Source: Streptomyces sp. NBC_01232 (GTDB taxonomy: Bacteria; Actinomycetota; Actinomycetes; Streptomycetales; Streptomycetaceae). From it: a stretch of DNA of 64,000 nucleotides. The stretch covers positions 7,741,001 through 7,805,000 of the forward strand of contig NZ_CP108518.1 in NCBI RefSeq assembly GCF_035989885.1, given 5' to 3'. The translations under genes and the position numbers were made by a program. This document shows positions 8,845 through 17,269 of the stretch, in pieces. The number at the start of each line of letters is the position of its first letter. The first letter of the stretch is position 1. Below the pieces are notes generated by a model, which did no database searches, was not told where the DNA came from, and was given only the letters and a program-made list of their open reading frames with translations.

Positions 8845-9548
8845 TAGCCGACGACCACACCCTGCTGCGCGACGCGCTGGCGGAACTCCTCGACGCGGAG
8901 GAGGACTTCGAGGTGGTGGGGGTGGCGGGCAACGCCGCCGAGACCGTGCGCCTGGCCGCCGAACTCCGGCCCCGCGTCCTCCTCCTGGACATCGAGATGC
9001 CCGGCAACCAGGACCCGGCCACCACCGTCCGGCACCTGCGCCAGGCCGCGCCGGAGACCCAGGTCATGGTGCTGACCATGCACGACGACCCCGGACTGGT
9101 CCAGGCGCTGCTGCCGCTCGGCATCCGGGGGTTCCTGCACAAGACCGTGAGCCACCAGTCGCTGGCCGGCACGGTACGTGACGTGAGCGCCGGCGGGAGC
9201 CGGGTCACCATCTCGCTCTCCGCCCGGAGCCTGGCCGCTCCCGCACCCACCGACGTCGCGCCGCTCTCGGTCCGCGAGACGCAGGTGGTGGAGCTCGCCG
9301 CCGGCGGACTGAGCAATTACCGCATCGCACGCCGGCTCGACATCGCCGAGGGAACGGTGAAGCGCCACATGCGCAACATCTTCGACAAGCTGGACGCGGG
9401 ATCCCGGGTGGAGGCGGCCAACAAGGCGGTGGAGCGAGGCCTGATCGCTCCTCCTGTGACCGCCCCCCGCGGCATACGGGACACCCGCCGCCTGCAGGAC
9501 GCCGTACTCCGCAGCCCGCGCGGCCTGCCGGAAGCCGCCCTGCGCTAG
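8823..9548 (+). CDS. LuxR/NarL-type response regulator
   Basis: 241-aa partner of the upstream kinase. Residues 1-120 are a receiver domain with acidic pocket ADDH, phospho-acceptor Asp in LLLDIEMPG, conserved Thr in VLTMHDD and Lys in FLHK. Residues ~150-215 are a LuxR HTH (LSVRETQVVELAAGGLSNYR, then IAEGTVKRHMRNIFDKL). The ATG is preceded by GGGGGAG. The end of the gene is odd: its TAG stop lies inside CTAG, which is one of the two flanking repeats of the MITE-like element that follows directly, so the insertion preserved the stop while replacing the natural 3' flank. Confidence 0.93.
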   Translation: MELIRILIADDHTLLRDALAELLDAEEDFEVVGVAGNAAETVRLAAELRPRVLLLDIEMPGNQDPATTVRHLRQAAPETQVMVLTMHDDPGLVQALLPLGIRGFLHKTVSHQSLAGTVRDVSAGGSRVTISLSARSLAAPAPTDVAPLSVRETQVVELAAGGLSNYRIARRLDIAEGTVKRHMRNIFDKLDAGSRVEAANKAVERGLIAPPVTAPRGIRDTRRLQDAVLRSPRGLPEAALR

Positions 9549-9712
9549 GTCCTGTCGTCAAAGTCCCGCCTGGCCCGCGGTGTCCGGCACCGCACCTCGC
9601 CGCGTTGTCGGGGCGCCCGAGTACGTCCAGTACTCGGGCGCCCCTCCGCCTTGCGATGCACGGCGCAGGACACCACGGGCCCAACCGGCGCTACTTTGAC
9701 GACAGGACCTAG
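9545..9712. mobile_element. MITE-like element with 16-bp terminal inverted repeats and CTAG duplication
   Basis: A 160-bp non-coding element occupies 9549-9708. Its ends are perfect 16-bp inverted repeats (GTCCTGTCGTCAAAGT at 9549-9564 and its complement at 9693-9708), flanked on both sides by CTAG (9545-9548 and 9709-9712), which reads as a 4-bp target duplication. The two halves are imperfectly complementary over their full length, and the centre is a perfect 15-bp hairpin (9610-9624 with 9630-9644, 5-nt loop). A CTAG/YTAR target fits IS5-group transposases, so it is probably a non-autonomous relative mobilised in trans. The hairpin could also terminate transcription of the two-component operon. 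Confidence 0.82.
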
Positions 9713-9874
9713 GTCCTGGGCGCCGGCTGCCCGGCCAGGGTCACGGGACGCGCTTCAGCGACCCGGCGGACCGGGTCCGGAACCGGGCCCGGCCGGACCG
9801 GCCCTACGGACCGCATCGCGCGCCCCCGCCGGACCGCGCCGGTGACGCCGCTCGGCACCACCGGCGCGCTCGGC

Positions 9875-10579
9875 TCAGATGCCCATGCCGATGCCGCCGC
9901 CCACCGGCAGGACCGCACCGGTCACATACCCGGCCTCCTCCGAGGCGAGGAAGCGGACCGCCGCGGCGACCTCCTGCGCCGTACCGGGCCGGCCCAGCGG
10001 AGTCATCCCCATGACCTCCTTCATGCGCCGCTCGCTCAGCCCGCTCGTCATGTCCGTGTCGATGATCCCCGGCGCGACCAGGTTCACGGTGATGCCTCGG
10101 GAGCCCAGCTCCCAGGCCACCGAGCGGGCGAAGCCCACGAGCGCGGTCTTCGCCGCGGCGTAGTTGGTCTGCCCCGGGGAGCCCAGGAACCCCAGCGCGG
10201 ACGACACCAGCACGATCCGGCCCCGGCGGGCGGCGAGCATCCCGCTCGCCGCGGCACGCACCGTACGGAACACGCCCTTCAGGTTCGTCTCCAGCACCTC
10301 GTCGAACGTGGCGTCGTCCATGCGCAGCAGCAGCGTGTCCCGGGTGATGCCCGCGTTGGCCACGAGCACCTCCACCGGACCCTGTTCCTCCGCCACTTCG
10401 GCGAACGCGGCCCTGACCGAGGCGTCGTCCGTCACGTCGCAGCGCACCCCCCACAGCCCGTCCGGTGGCGTCCCGGTCCGATGGCCGACCGCCACCCGGT
10501 CGCCGTCGGCGGCCAGGGCCCGCGCCACGGCCAGACCGATCCCCCTGTTGCCACCGGTGACGAAAACGGAACGTGACAT
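9875..10579 (-). CDS. 3-oxoacyl-ACP reductase (FabG-like SDR)
   Basis: 234-aa short-chain dehydrogenase that would reduce a beta-ketoacyl-ACP with NADPH. It has the cofactor motif TGGNRGIG (residues 8-15), NAGI, and the Ser...TyrxxxLys active site (VLVSSALGFLG then NYAAAK). It ends in GIGMGI. The ATG at 10579 has a strong AAGGAGA site. It is 58 nt downstream of the KAS III-like gene on the same strand and divergent from the ACP/KS genes, forming one half of the polyketide/fatty-acid core. Confidence 0.92.
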   Translation of the reverse strand: MSRSVFVTGGNRGIGLAVARALAADGDRVAVGHRTGTPPDGLWGVRCDVTDDASVRAAFAEVAEEQGPVEVLVANAGITRDTLLLRMDDATFDEVLETNLKGVFRTVRAAASGMLAARRGRIVLVSSALGFLGSPGQTNYAAAKTALVGFARSVAWELGSRGITVNLVAPGIIDTDMTSGLSERRMKEVMGMTPLGRPGTAQEVAAAVRFLASEEAGYVTGAVLPVGGGIGMGI

Positions 10580-10637
10580 GTGTTTGTCTCCTTCTGGGAC
10601 ACCGGGCGCCCGCCCGGTCTCGTGAACGGCGCGAAGG

Positions 10638-11693
10638 TCATCGCGCCGGGGACTCCACCAGCAGGCACGACCAGGTGAAGCCGGCCCCCGCGCTGAAGAC
10701 GAGGGCCCGGCACCCGGGCTCGGGCAGGCCCCGGGCCACCAGGTCGGCGAGGCCCGCGACCGCGTCGCCCGCGCCCAGGTGCCCGGTCTCCCGGCCGAGA
10801 TCGAGCAGTTGGGCGCCGCCCACCTGCTCCGCCAGGACCGGGATCCACGACTCGGCCAGCGTCTTCGCGCCGAACCGGGGCAGGACCACATGGGTCAGAC
10901 GCGGGTCGCGCCCGTCCATGCCACCGTCGGCCAGCGCCTGCGAGACGACCGTGCGGATGGCCAGGCGGTTGGAGGAGGTGAACGGCAGCGTGCCGTGGGT
11001 GCGCAGGTAGGCCCGCTTGGTGGCGCGCATGTCGACCCGGTCGCGATGCCCGCGGGCGACCGGCGAGAAGGCATCCGCACCGCGGTGCATCTCCTCCAGC
11101 AACGGATCCGCGACCGTCGCGACCGACCGCAGCAGCAGTACGTCGCCGTCCGCAGCGGGCCGGCGCAGCAGCACGGCCGTCCCCGCGTCGCCGTACGCCA
11201 CCCCGAAGTCGCCCGCCCAGCGGTCGAATCCGGGCTCGGCGAAGCGGTCTCCCGTCGTCACCAGGCCCAGCCGCGGCCGCGCCGAGGGGGACGGGTCCGA
11301 CGAGGCCAGCCACGCCATCACCAGCCCCATGGCGGCGGCGCCGCCGTTGCACACCTGCTGGATGCCGACGGGCAGGGCCCGCAGGGCGTCGAGCCGGCGG
11401 GCCACGTAGTGGGCGGGCGACCACAGGTCGTGCCCTTGGTAGTACATCCACGCGTGCGCCAGCACATCCAGCCGGTCCGGCGCCAGGCCGGCCGCGTCCA
11501 GTACCCCGCGGGCCGCGAGGACCGCGGCGTCGGGCGGGGCGACGGTGCGCGCGTCCGGAACGCTCTCATGGCCCAGGGCCGCCGCGTCGCGCTCGCGCAA
11601 CCGCCCCGCGGCGACCGCGTCCGAGGCGCGGGAGCGCCCCTCGGGCAGCCACAGCCCGGCCGTCACTATGCCCACCGGCTCGGTCGGTCTCAT
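10638..11693 (-). CDS. Ketoacyl-ACP synthase III-like protein with altered catalytic triad
   Basis: 351-aa thiolase-fold protein of the FabH/KAS III-like superfamily. The nucleophile Cys is present in GIQQVCNGGAAAMG. The usual HQAN histidine motif is replaced by PRFGAKT, and the Asn-containing GNT motif by GHLGAGD, so a decarboxylating FabH reaction is doubtful. An acyl-transfer or starter-loading role is possible. ATG 11693 has AGGTGG 7 nt upstream. ATG 11717 would add eight residues without a site. It is transcribed with the FabG-like gene, and the 11694-11972 gap to the ACP gene should hold divergent promoters. Confidence 0.82.
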   Translation of the reverse strand: MRPTEPVGIVTAGLWLPEGRSRASDAVAAGRLRERDAAALGHESVPDARTVAPPDAAVLAARGVLDAAGLAPDRLDVLAHAWMYYQGHDLWSPAHYVARRLDALRALPVGIQQVCNGGAAAMGLVMAWLASSDPSPSARPRLGLVTTGDRFAEPGFDRWAGDFGVAYGDAGTAVLLRRPAADGDVLLLRSVATVADPLLEEMHRGADAFSPVARGHRDRVDMRATKRAYLRTHGTLPFTSSNRLAIRTVVSQALADGGMDGRDPRLTHVVLPRFGAKTLAESWIPVLAEQVGGAQLLDLGRETGHLGAGDAVAGLADLVARGLPEPGCRALVFSAGAGFTWSCLLVESPAR

Positions 11694-11972
11694 CCCCCGC
11701 ACCACCTGTCCGCACATCGGATCGTCTTCATCGCCGGAATGCTCGGGCGCCCCGATGAAAGTGCGGGCAAAAAGCGGCCGGAAACCTCCTTACCCGGTGC
11801 GGAACACCCCCATGGGCAGAGGGAACGGACCCCGGCGGAGGCACCACCCATGTCACTTTCGGAGTGCTTGCCGCTGCCTCCGGACCTGGGATTGGCTGGT
11901 TCAAGCCGCACCGGGGACACGTAGACGCCCCGGCCACGGCCTCCCAGAACCAGCGAATCGAAGGGCCATCAG

Positions 11973-12245
11973 ATGAGTGACATCGCGATATCCGAGGACC
12001 GGCGCGCACAGGTGCGGGCCATCGTGGCGGACGTCCTCGAAGTGGACGTGGACGCCCTGACCGACGAGAGCAGCTTCGCCGAGGACTTCGACGCGGACTC
12101 GCTGCTCATCATCGAGATCTTCTCGCGCTTCGAGCGCGACCTCGGCATCCGCATTCCGCAGGAGGACCTCACGGAGCTCGACGAACTGCCGAGCGCCTAC
12201 CTCTTGGTCGAGAAGCACAGCACCCCGGCGGCGCTGGGTGTCTGA
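11973..12245 (+). CDS. Acyl carrier protein
   Basis: 90-aa acidic carrier protein. The phosphopantetheine attachment motif is DADSLLIIE, with the modified Ser near residue 42 (family signature DSL). The ATG has GAAGGG upstream. Its end overlaps the GTG start of the ketosynthase at 12238, so ACP, KS-alpha and KS-beta are translationally linked. A stand-alone ACP encoded directly with its own ketosynthase pair indicates a dedicated type II assembly line separate from housekeeping fatty-acid synthesis. The phosphopantetheinyl transferase at the left edge could activate it. Confidence 0.95.
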   Translation: MSDIAISEDRRAQVRAIVADVLEVDVDALTDESSFAEDFDADSLLIIEIFSRFERDLGIRIPQEDLTELDELPSAYLLVEKHSTPAALGV

Positions 12246-13473
12246 CGAGGCCTCCGCCACCGGGCGCCGGGTCGTCGTCACCGGGCTCGGCGCGGTGAGC
12301 AGCCTCGGGCTCGGCGCCCGTGCGCTCACCGCGGCGATCCGGGCCGGGCGCAGCGGCATCGGCCCGATCGGACAGTTCGACGGTACGGGCTTCGAGCGCG
12401 TCCTCGCCGGTGAAGTCCGCGGCTTCCACGCCGAGATGCACCTGCGGGGAACGGACCCCGCGCAGTGGGGGCGCAGCGGCCGCTTCGCCGCCGCGGCGGC
12501 GCGGATGGCGGTCACGGACGCCGGACTGAATCCGGCCGTCCTGTCCGCGGGCAACACCGCGAGCTGCTTCGGAACGACCAACGGCGAGTCCCAGGTACTG
12601 GAAGAACTGACCCGGCAGTGGGTCGACGACGGCCTCGCCGCGCTCGACCCGGTGCTCGCCGGTCAGGCCGACGCCGGCCGGATCGCCGCCGCCGTCAGCG
12701 CCGAACTCGGCCTGAGCGGCGAGTCCATCACCCTCGGCACCGCCTGCGCCGCCGGCAACTACGCCATCGGATACGGCTACGACCTGGTCCGTACGGGGGA
12801 GGCGGACGCCGCACTGTGCGGCGGAGCCGACGCCTCCAACCGGGCCACCCACGCCGGCTTCCACCGCCTCGGGGCCCTCGCCGCCGACGTCCCGCGCCCC
12901 TTCGACGAACACCGCGACGGCATCGTCACCGCGGAGGGCGGCGCGGCACTGCTCCTGGAACCCCTCGACACGGCGCTGGCCCGCGGGGCCCGCATCTACG
13001 CCGAGGTCCTCGGGTACGGCATGACCTGCGACGCGAGCCACATGACCAACCCGGACGCCGCATCGATCGCCGAGTGCATCCGGCGCGCCCACCGGCACGC
13101 CGGCATCAAGCCGGGCGACGTGGACTACATCTGCGCACACGGCACCGGCACCAGGGCGAACGACTCCACGGAGACCGCCGCCGTGCGCGAGGTGTTCACC
13201 GACGGCCCGCCGCCGATCAGCTCGATCAAGTCCATGCTCGGGCACACGATGGGAGCGGCGGCCGCCTTCGGGGCCCTGGTGTGCTGCGCCGCCCTGTCCG
13301 AAGGCTTCCTCCCGCCGAGCGCAACGCTCCGCCAGGTGGATCCGGCGCTGGGACCGGGACTCGACTGCGTCCAGGGGCGGGGCCGGAACGCCCGGCCGCG
13401 CATCGTGCAGAACCACGGCTTCGCCTTCGGCGGGAACAACGCCGTGACGATCTTCGGGGAGTTCACCGTATGA
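12238..13473 (+). CDS. Beta-ketoacyl-ACP synthase (KS-alpha, KAS II type)
   Basis: 411-aa condensing enzyme. The Cys-His-His triad is complete: Cys170 in LGTACAAGN, His301 in HGTGT and His336 in GHTMGA. The GTG start lies inside the last codons of the ACP gene and its stop overlaps the start of the partner KS (ATGA). It should perform decarboxylative Claisen elongation on the adjacent ACP. Sequence is closer to FabF-type and reducing type II KS-alpha proteins than to aromatic minimal-PKS ones, by inspection only. Confidence 0.93.
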   Translation: MSDEASATGRRVVVTGLGAVSSLGLGARALTAAIRAGRSGIGPIGQFDGTGFERVLAGEVRGFHAEMHLRGTDPAQWGRSGRFAAAAARMAVTDAGLNPAVLSAGNTASCFGTTNGESQVLEELTRQWVDDGLAALDPVLAGQADAGRIAAAVSAELGLSGESITLGTACAAGNYAIGYGYDLVRTGEADAALCGGADASNRATHAGFHRLGALAADVPRPFDEHRDGIVTAEGGAALLLEPLDTALARGARIYAEVLGYGMTCDASHMTNPDAASIAECIRRAHRHAGIKPGDVDYICAHGTGTRANDSTETAAVREVFTDGPPPISSIKSMLGHTMGAAAAFGALVCCAALSEGFLPPSATLRQVDPALGPGLDCVQGRGRNARPRIVQNHGFAFGGNNAVTIFGEFTV

Positions 13474-14678
13474 GCATCGTGGACGACCATCAGCGGCGTC
13501 CGGCCCTCCCCTCGCGGACCGTGGTCCCCCTGGCCCTGGACACGGCGGGTGTGGTCAGTGCGGCCGGCGTGGGACTGCAACCCCTCGCCGACGCCCTGCG
13601 CGCGGGCGCGGTGGCCGGCGGAGCGCCGCCCGCCGCCCACGAGGCGGAGGACTACCCGCCCCTGCGCCTGCGCCCGGCGGACTTCGCGGCCGCCGACCTC
13701 CTCGGCCCCAAGGGACTGAACCGGCTCACGCGCGCCGAACAACTGGGCATGGCCGCCTGCACCCTGGCGCTCGGACCGGTCGCCGACCGCTCCGCGACGG
13801 GCGTGGTCCTCGGCAGCGCCGTCGGCAGCAGCGGCGGTGTCGGCCGCTTCACCCGGGACACCTTCGTCCAGGAACGCCCGTACATGGTGAACCCGTCGGC
13901 CTTCCCGGGCACCCTGATGAACGCGGCGGCAGGCCGCACGGCCATCCGCCACGGCCTCACCGACGCGAACGCCACCGTCTCCGGCGGCCCACTGGCCTCA
14001 CTGCACGCACTGCGCTTCGCCCGGAACGCGTTGGTGGCCGGCCATGCCCGCCGGCTGCTGACCGGGGGAGTGGAGGAGCTGTCGCCGCAGAGCGCCTGGG
14101 CCTGGCAGCGGGCCGGATCGCTCGCACCCGGCACCGCACTCGGCGAAGGCGCAGCGGTGTTCGCCCTGCGGACCCTCCAAGGCAGCGGTGCCGGCGAGAG
14201 CCCCCTCGCCCTCGTCATGGCGGTCCGGACCGGGTTCGCCGCAGGCGGCCCCCTCGCCGTCGCCCGCCGCCTGAGCACGTGCGTACGGGACGCCCTCGCC
14301 CGCAGCGGTGTCGGCGCCCAGGACATCGCAGTGGTCGCACCCGGTGCGGCCGGCCGGCGGGGCTGGGCGGCCGTGGAGGAACGCGCCCTGCGCACAGCGC
14401 TCGACGGCTCCGACGGCTCCCAGTGCTCCGACGGCTCGGACGGTTCCGGCGCCCCCGGGGGCTCCAGGGGGCGTGACGGGCGGTACGTGCTGCGCGTGCA
14501 GGAGGTGCTCGGCGAGACCCACGGCGCGAGCGCCGCCCTGCAGATCGCCGCCGTCGTCGCCCGCTGGCACGACCCGCACCTCGACACCCGTGGCGAGCGG
14601 GCCGGCCTCGTCACCTCCGTCGGCCCGGACGGATCGGTCGGCTGCGCCGTCCTGATGCACCCGCACGCGGGGCTCTGA
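13470..14678 (+). CDS. KS-beta / chain-length-factor-like ketosynthase homologue (inactive site)
   Basis: 402-aa ketosynthase fold that lacks the nucleophile: the segment matching TACAAG reads TVSGGPLASL, with Gly in place of Cys. The HGTGT motif is also absent, while the second His survives as GETHGASAAL. This is the pattern of a KS-beta subunit that pairs with KS-alpha and shapes chain length. The start ATG overlaps the KS-alpha stop. An unusual Asp-Gly-Ser-rich loop lies at about residues 311-336 (14402-14476), just before the final catalytic-type helix. It looks like a low-complexity insertion and could be strain-specific. Confidence 0.85.
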   Translation: MSIVDDHQRRPALPSRTVVPLALDTAGVVSAAGVGLQPLADALRAGAVAGGAPPAAHEAEDYPPLRLRPADFAAADLLGPKGLNRLTRAEQLGMAACTLALGPVADRSATGVVLGSAVGSSGGVGRFTRDTFVQERPYMVNPSAFPGTLMNAAAGRTAIRHGLTDANATVSGGPLASLHALRFARNALVAGHARRLLTGGVEELSPQSAWAWQRAGSLAPGTALGEGAAVFALRTLQGSGAGESPLALVMAVRTGFAAGGPLAVARRLSTCVRDALARSGVGAQDIAVVAPGAAGRRGWAAVEERALRTALDGSDGSQCSDGSDGSGAPGGSRGRDGRYVLRVQEVLGETHGASAALQIAAVVARWHDPHLDTRGERAGLVTSVGPDGSVGCAVLMHPHAGL

Positions 14679-14759
14679 CGGCACGCGGCCCCGGCCGCCG
14701 TTCCTCCCCTCCCATCCCTGCCCCATCGATCCACCACCAGGTAAGGACATCCCTTCCCC

Positions 14760-15827
14760 ATGCGTTACCGCTACCTCGGCCGAACCGGCCTCCAGGTCTC
14801 CGAGCTGTCCTTCGGGGCGGCCACCCTCGGCACCCCCGGCGCGTTCGGCGGACTGCCCGGTGCGAACTGGTCCCAGTTCGGCGTCAACGCGGGCGACGAC
14901 GCCGTCCGCCTCGTCCACGCCTGCCACGACGCGGGCGTCAACTTCTTCGACACCGCCGACGTCTACCGGGACGGCGAGTGCGAGGAACTGCTCGGCCTGG
15001 CCCTGAAGGACCGCCGGGACAAGGCCGTCATCGCCACCAAGGCCCGCTTCAGCACGGACCCCGACGACGTCAACGCGGCCGGCTCCTCCCGGCACCACCT
15101 GGTGCGCGCCGTCGAGGCCAGCCTCCGCCGCCTCGGCACCGACTACATCGACGTGCTCTACCTCCACGGCACCGACCCGCGCACGTCCCTGGAGGAGACC
15201 CTCGGGGCCCTCGACGACCTGGTGCGCGCCGGAAAGCTGCGCTACATCGGCTGCTCGAACTTCCCCGGCTGGCAGCTGATGAAGGCGCTCGACATCTCCG
15301 ACCACCGCAATCTCACCCGTTTCGCCGCCTACCAGGGCTACTACAACCTGGGCGCGCGGGAGCTCGAGCACGAAATCGTGCCCGCCGCAGCCGACCAGGG
15401 CGTGGGCATCACCGTCTGGAGCCCGCTGGCCGGCGGCTTCTTCACGGGCAAGTACCGGCGCGGGCAGGACATCTCCACCGACTTCCGCCTGGCGCACGAG
15501 GGCCCCGCCTCGATCGCCCCTCTCACCGATCGCGAGCAGGCCTACGACGTCGTGGAAGTGCTCGACGGCATCGCCCGCGAGCGCGGCGTCTCGATCGCCC
15601 AGGTCGCCCTCAACTGGGTGCTGAGCCGGCCCGCCGTCACGTCCGTGGTCTTCGGCGCCAGCCGCCCCGGCCAGCTCCAGGACAACCTCGGCACCGTCGA
15701 GTGGGAGCTCACCACCGAGGAGCGGCAGCGCCTCGATGCGGCGAGCGAGCGGCCCGCGCCCTACCCGTACTGGCACATGCGCGCCATCGCCGGCGACCGG
15801 AACCTGCCCGGAGACATCCAGCCCTGA
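14760..15827 (+). CDS. Aldo/keto reductase
   Basis: 355-aa NADPH-dependent aldo/keto reductase of the Tas/YghZ-like group. The (beta/alpha)8 barrel carries the tetrad Asp (FDTADVY), Tyr (in ADVY), Lys (VIATKARF) and His (YLHGTDP). It begins MRYRYLGRTGLQVSELSFG, a standard opening of the family. It lies 81 nt after KS-beta in the same direction and is probably part of the ACP operon. In an AfsA-type pathway a reductase acting on the butenolide or its carbonyl precursor is expected, and this enzyme or the FabG-like protein could fill that step. Confidence 0.9.
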   Translation: MRYRYLGRTGLQVSELSFGAATLGTPGAFGGLPGANWSQFGVNAGDDAVRLVHACHDAGVNFFDTADVYRDGECEELLGLALKDRRDKAVIATKARFSTDPDDVNAAGSSRHHLVRAVEASLRRLGTDYIDVLYLHGTDPRTSLEETLGALDDLVRAGKLRYIGCSNFPGWQLMKALDISDHRNLTRFAAYQGYYNLGARELEHEIVPAAADQGVGITVWSPLAGGFFTGKYRRGQDISTDFRLAHEGPASIAPLTDREQAYDVVEVLDGIARERGVSIAQVALNWVLSRPAVTSVVFGASRPGQLQDNLGTVEWELTTEERQRLDAASERPAPYPYWHMRAIAGDRNLPGDIQP

Positions 15828-15994
15828 CCACGGCCGCGCCCGGCCGCGCCCGGCTCCACCCCGCCGCGCCCGGCATCACCCGGCCCACCCGGCCCCACCC
15901 GTTCCGCGGAAGCCAGGCCCGAAAGCCCGCCCGAGAGCCGCCCGAAGGCCAGGCCCGGAAGCCCAACCCGGAAGCCCAACCCAGGAGCACAGCC

Positions 15995-17191
15995 GTGCCC
16001 ATTGCCGTCATCGCCCTGTCCCTCAGCGGCTTCGCCATCGGAGTCGCCGAGTTCATCATCGCGGGGATCCTCCCCGACATCGGATCCGACCTCTCCGTCT
16101 CCATCCCCACCGCTGGACTGCTGGTGTCCGGGTACGCGCTCGGCGTCGTCATCGGCGCCCCCGGCCTCACCGTCCTGTGTGCCCGCACCGAACGCCGTAG
16201 CCTGCTGATCCGGCTCATGGTGCTCTTCCTCGCCGGAACGGTGCTGTCCGCCGTCGCCCCCACCTACGGGCTGCTCATGGCGGGCCGGGTGCTGTCCGCC
16301 CTCGCCCACGGCGCGTTCTTCGGCGTCGCGATGGTGGTCGCCTCCGATCTCGTTCCCGAGGACCGCAAGGGCCGCGCCGTGTCGATGGTCGCCGCGGGTC
16401 TCACCCTCTCCACCATCCTCGGCGTCCCGGCGGGCACCTTCATCGGCCAGCACTTCGGCTGGCGCTGGGCCTTCTGGATGGTCGCCCTCTTCGCCGCGAT
16501 GGGCCTGGCGGGCATCATCTCGCTCGTGCCCCGTACCCCGGCGCCCGAGGGCACCGGGCTGCGCGCCGAACTGACCGTACTGCGCCGCCCCCAGGTGCTT
16601 CTGGTCCTGCTCACCACCGTGCTCGGCTTCGGCGGCGTCATGACCTCGTACACCTACATCGCCGAAATGGTCACCCAGGTCACCGGTTTCGCCGACGACG
16701 CCGTCACGCTGATCATGGTGCTCTTCGGCGTCGGCATGTTCGTCGGCAACCTGGTCAGCGGCCGGATCGCGGACCGCGCCCCCAAGAGCGCCATGTGCGG
16801 TGCGCTGGCCCTGCTCACCCTCGTACTCGGCGCGTTCACCTTCACGGTGCACGACAAGGCGGCCACCTGCGTGACCGTCTTCCTCTTCGGCGCGGCCACC
16901 TTCGCCACCATCGCCCCGCTCCAGATGCGGATCATGACCAAGGCCGACGGCGCCCCCACCCTCGCCTCGGCGTCGAACATCGCCGCCTTCAACCTCGCCA
17001 ACGCCGCCGGCCCGCTGCTCGGCGGCAGGATCATCTCGGCCGGCCTCGGCTACCCCGCCCTCAACTGGGCCGGTGCCCTCGTCACCCTCGCCGGACTCCT
17101 CCTCGCCGGGCTCGGCGTGGCGGCGGAGCGCAGGGAGCGGGCGGCCACGTCCGCCGTCGCCTCACCGAGCGGCAGCGCAGCCGTGCACTGA
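15995..17191 (+). CDS. MFS transporter (DHA1/AraJ-like efflux)
   Basis: 398-aa major-facilitator exporter with ~12 hydrophobic segments. It opens VPIAVIALSLSGFAIGVAEF, a usual start of arabinose-efflux-type (AraJ/CmlR) permeases, and has the GRVLSALAHGAFFG loop region. GTG at 15995 with AGGAG 7 nt upstream sets the start. The 167-bp gap before it is a low-complexity run of CCCGGCC and CCGGAAGCC-type units without a gene. Position between the biosynthetic reductase and the AfsA-like gene suggests product export or self-resistance. Confidence 0.9.
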   Translation: MPIAVIALSLSGFAIGVAEFIIAGILPDIGSDLSVSIPTAGLLVSGYALGVVIGAPGLTVLCARTERRSLLIRLMVLFLAGTVLSAVAPTYGLLMAGRVLSALAHGAFFGVAMVVASDLVPEDRKGRAVSMVAAGLTLSTILGVPAGTFIGQHFGWRWAFWMVALFAAMGLAGIISLVPRTPAPEGTGLRAELTVLRRPQVLLVLLTTVLGFGGVMTSYTYIAEMVTQVTGFADDAVTLIMVLFGVGMFVGNLVSGRIADRAPKSAMCGALALLTLVLGAFTFTVHDKAATCVTVFLFGAATFATIAPLQMRIMTKADGAPTLASASNIAAFNLANAAGPLLGGRIISAGLGYPALNWAGALVTLAGLLLAGLGVAAERRERAATSAVASPSGSAAVH

Positions 17192-17197
17192 ACGCCC

Positions 17198-17236
17198 GTG
17201 GATCCGATCCGTGGATCCGATCCCTTGATCCATCGA
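17198..17236. repeat. Tandem direct repeat upstream of the AfsA-like gene
   Basis: GTGGATCCGATCC occurs twice head-to-tail (17198-17210 and 17211-17223), followed by a degenerate third unit (CTTGATCCATCGA, 17224-17236). It fills most of the 78-bp gap between the transporter stop and the GTG of the AfsA-like gene at 17270. It does not look like a gamma-butyrolactone receptor (ARE) palindrome. It could be an operator for another regulator or simple slippage. GGATCC and GATC palindromes make it unusually symmetrical. Confidence 0.5.
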
Positions 17237-17269
17237 GCTGTTGAGCCATCGATACGAAAGGAACTCACC

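Noticed and set aside
11973..14678. Aromatic minimal PKS (spore-pigment type)
   Set aside because: No cyclase, aromatase or CLF Gln motif; the KS pair looks FabF-like and a ketoreductase is present.
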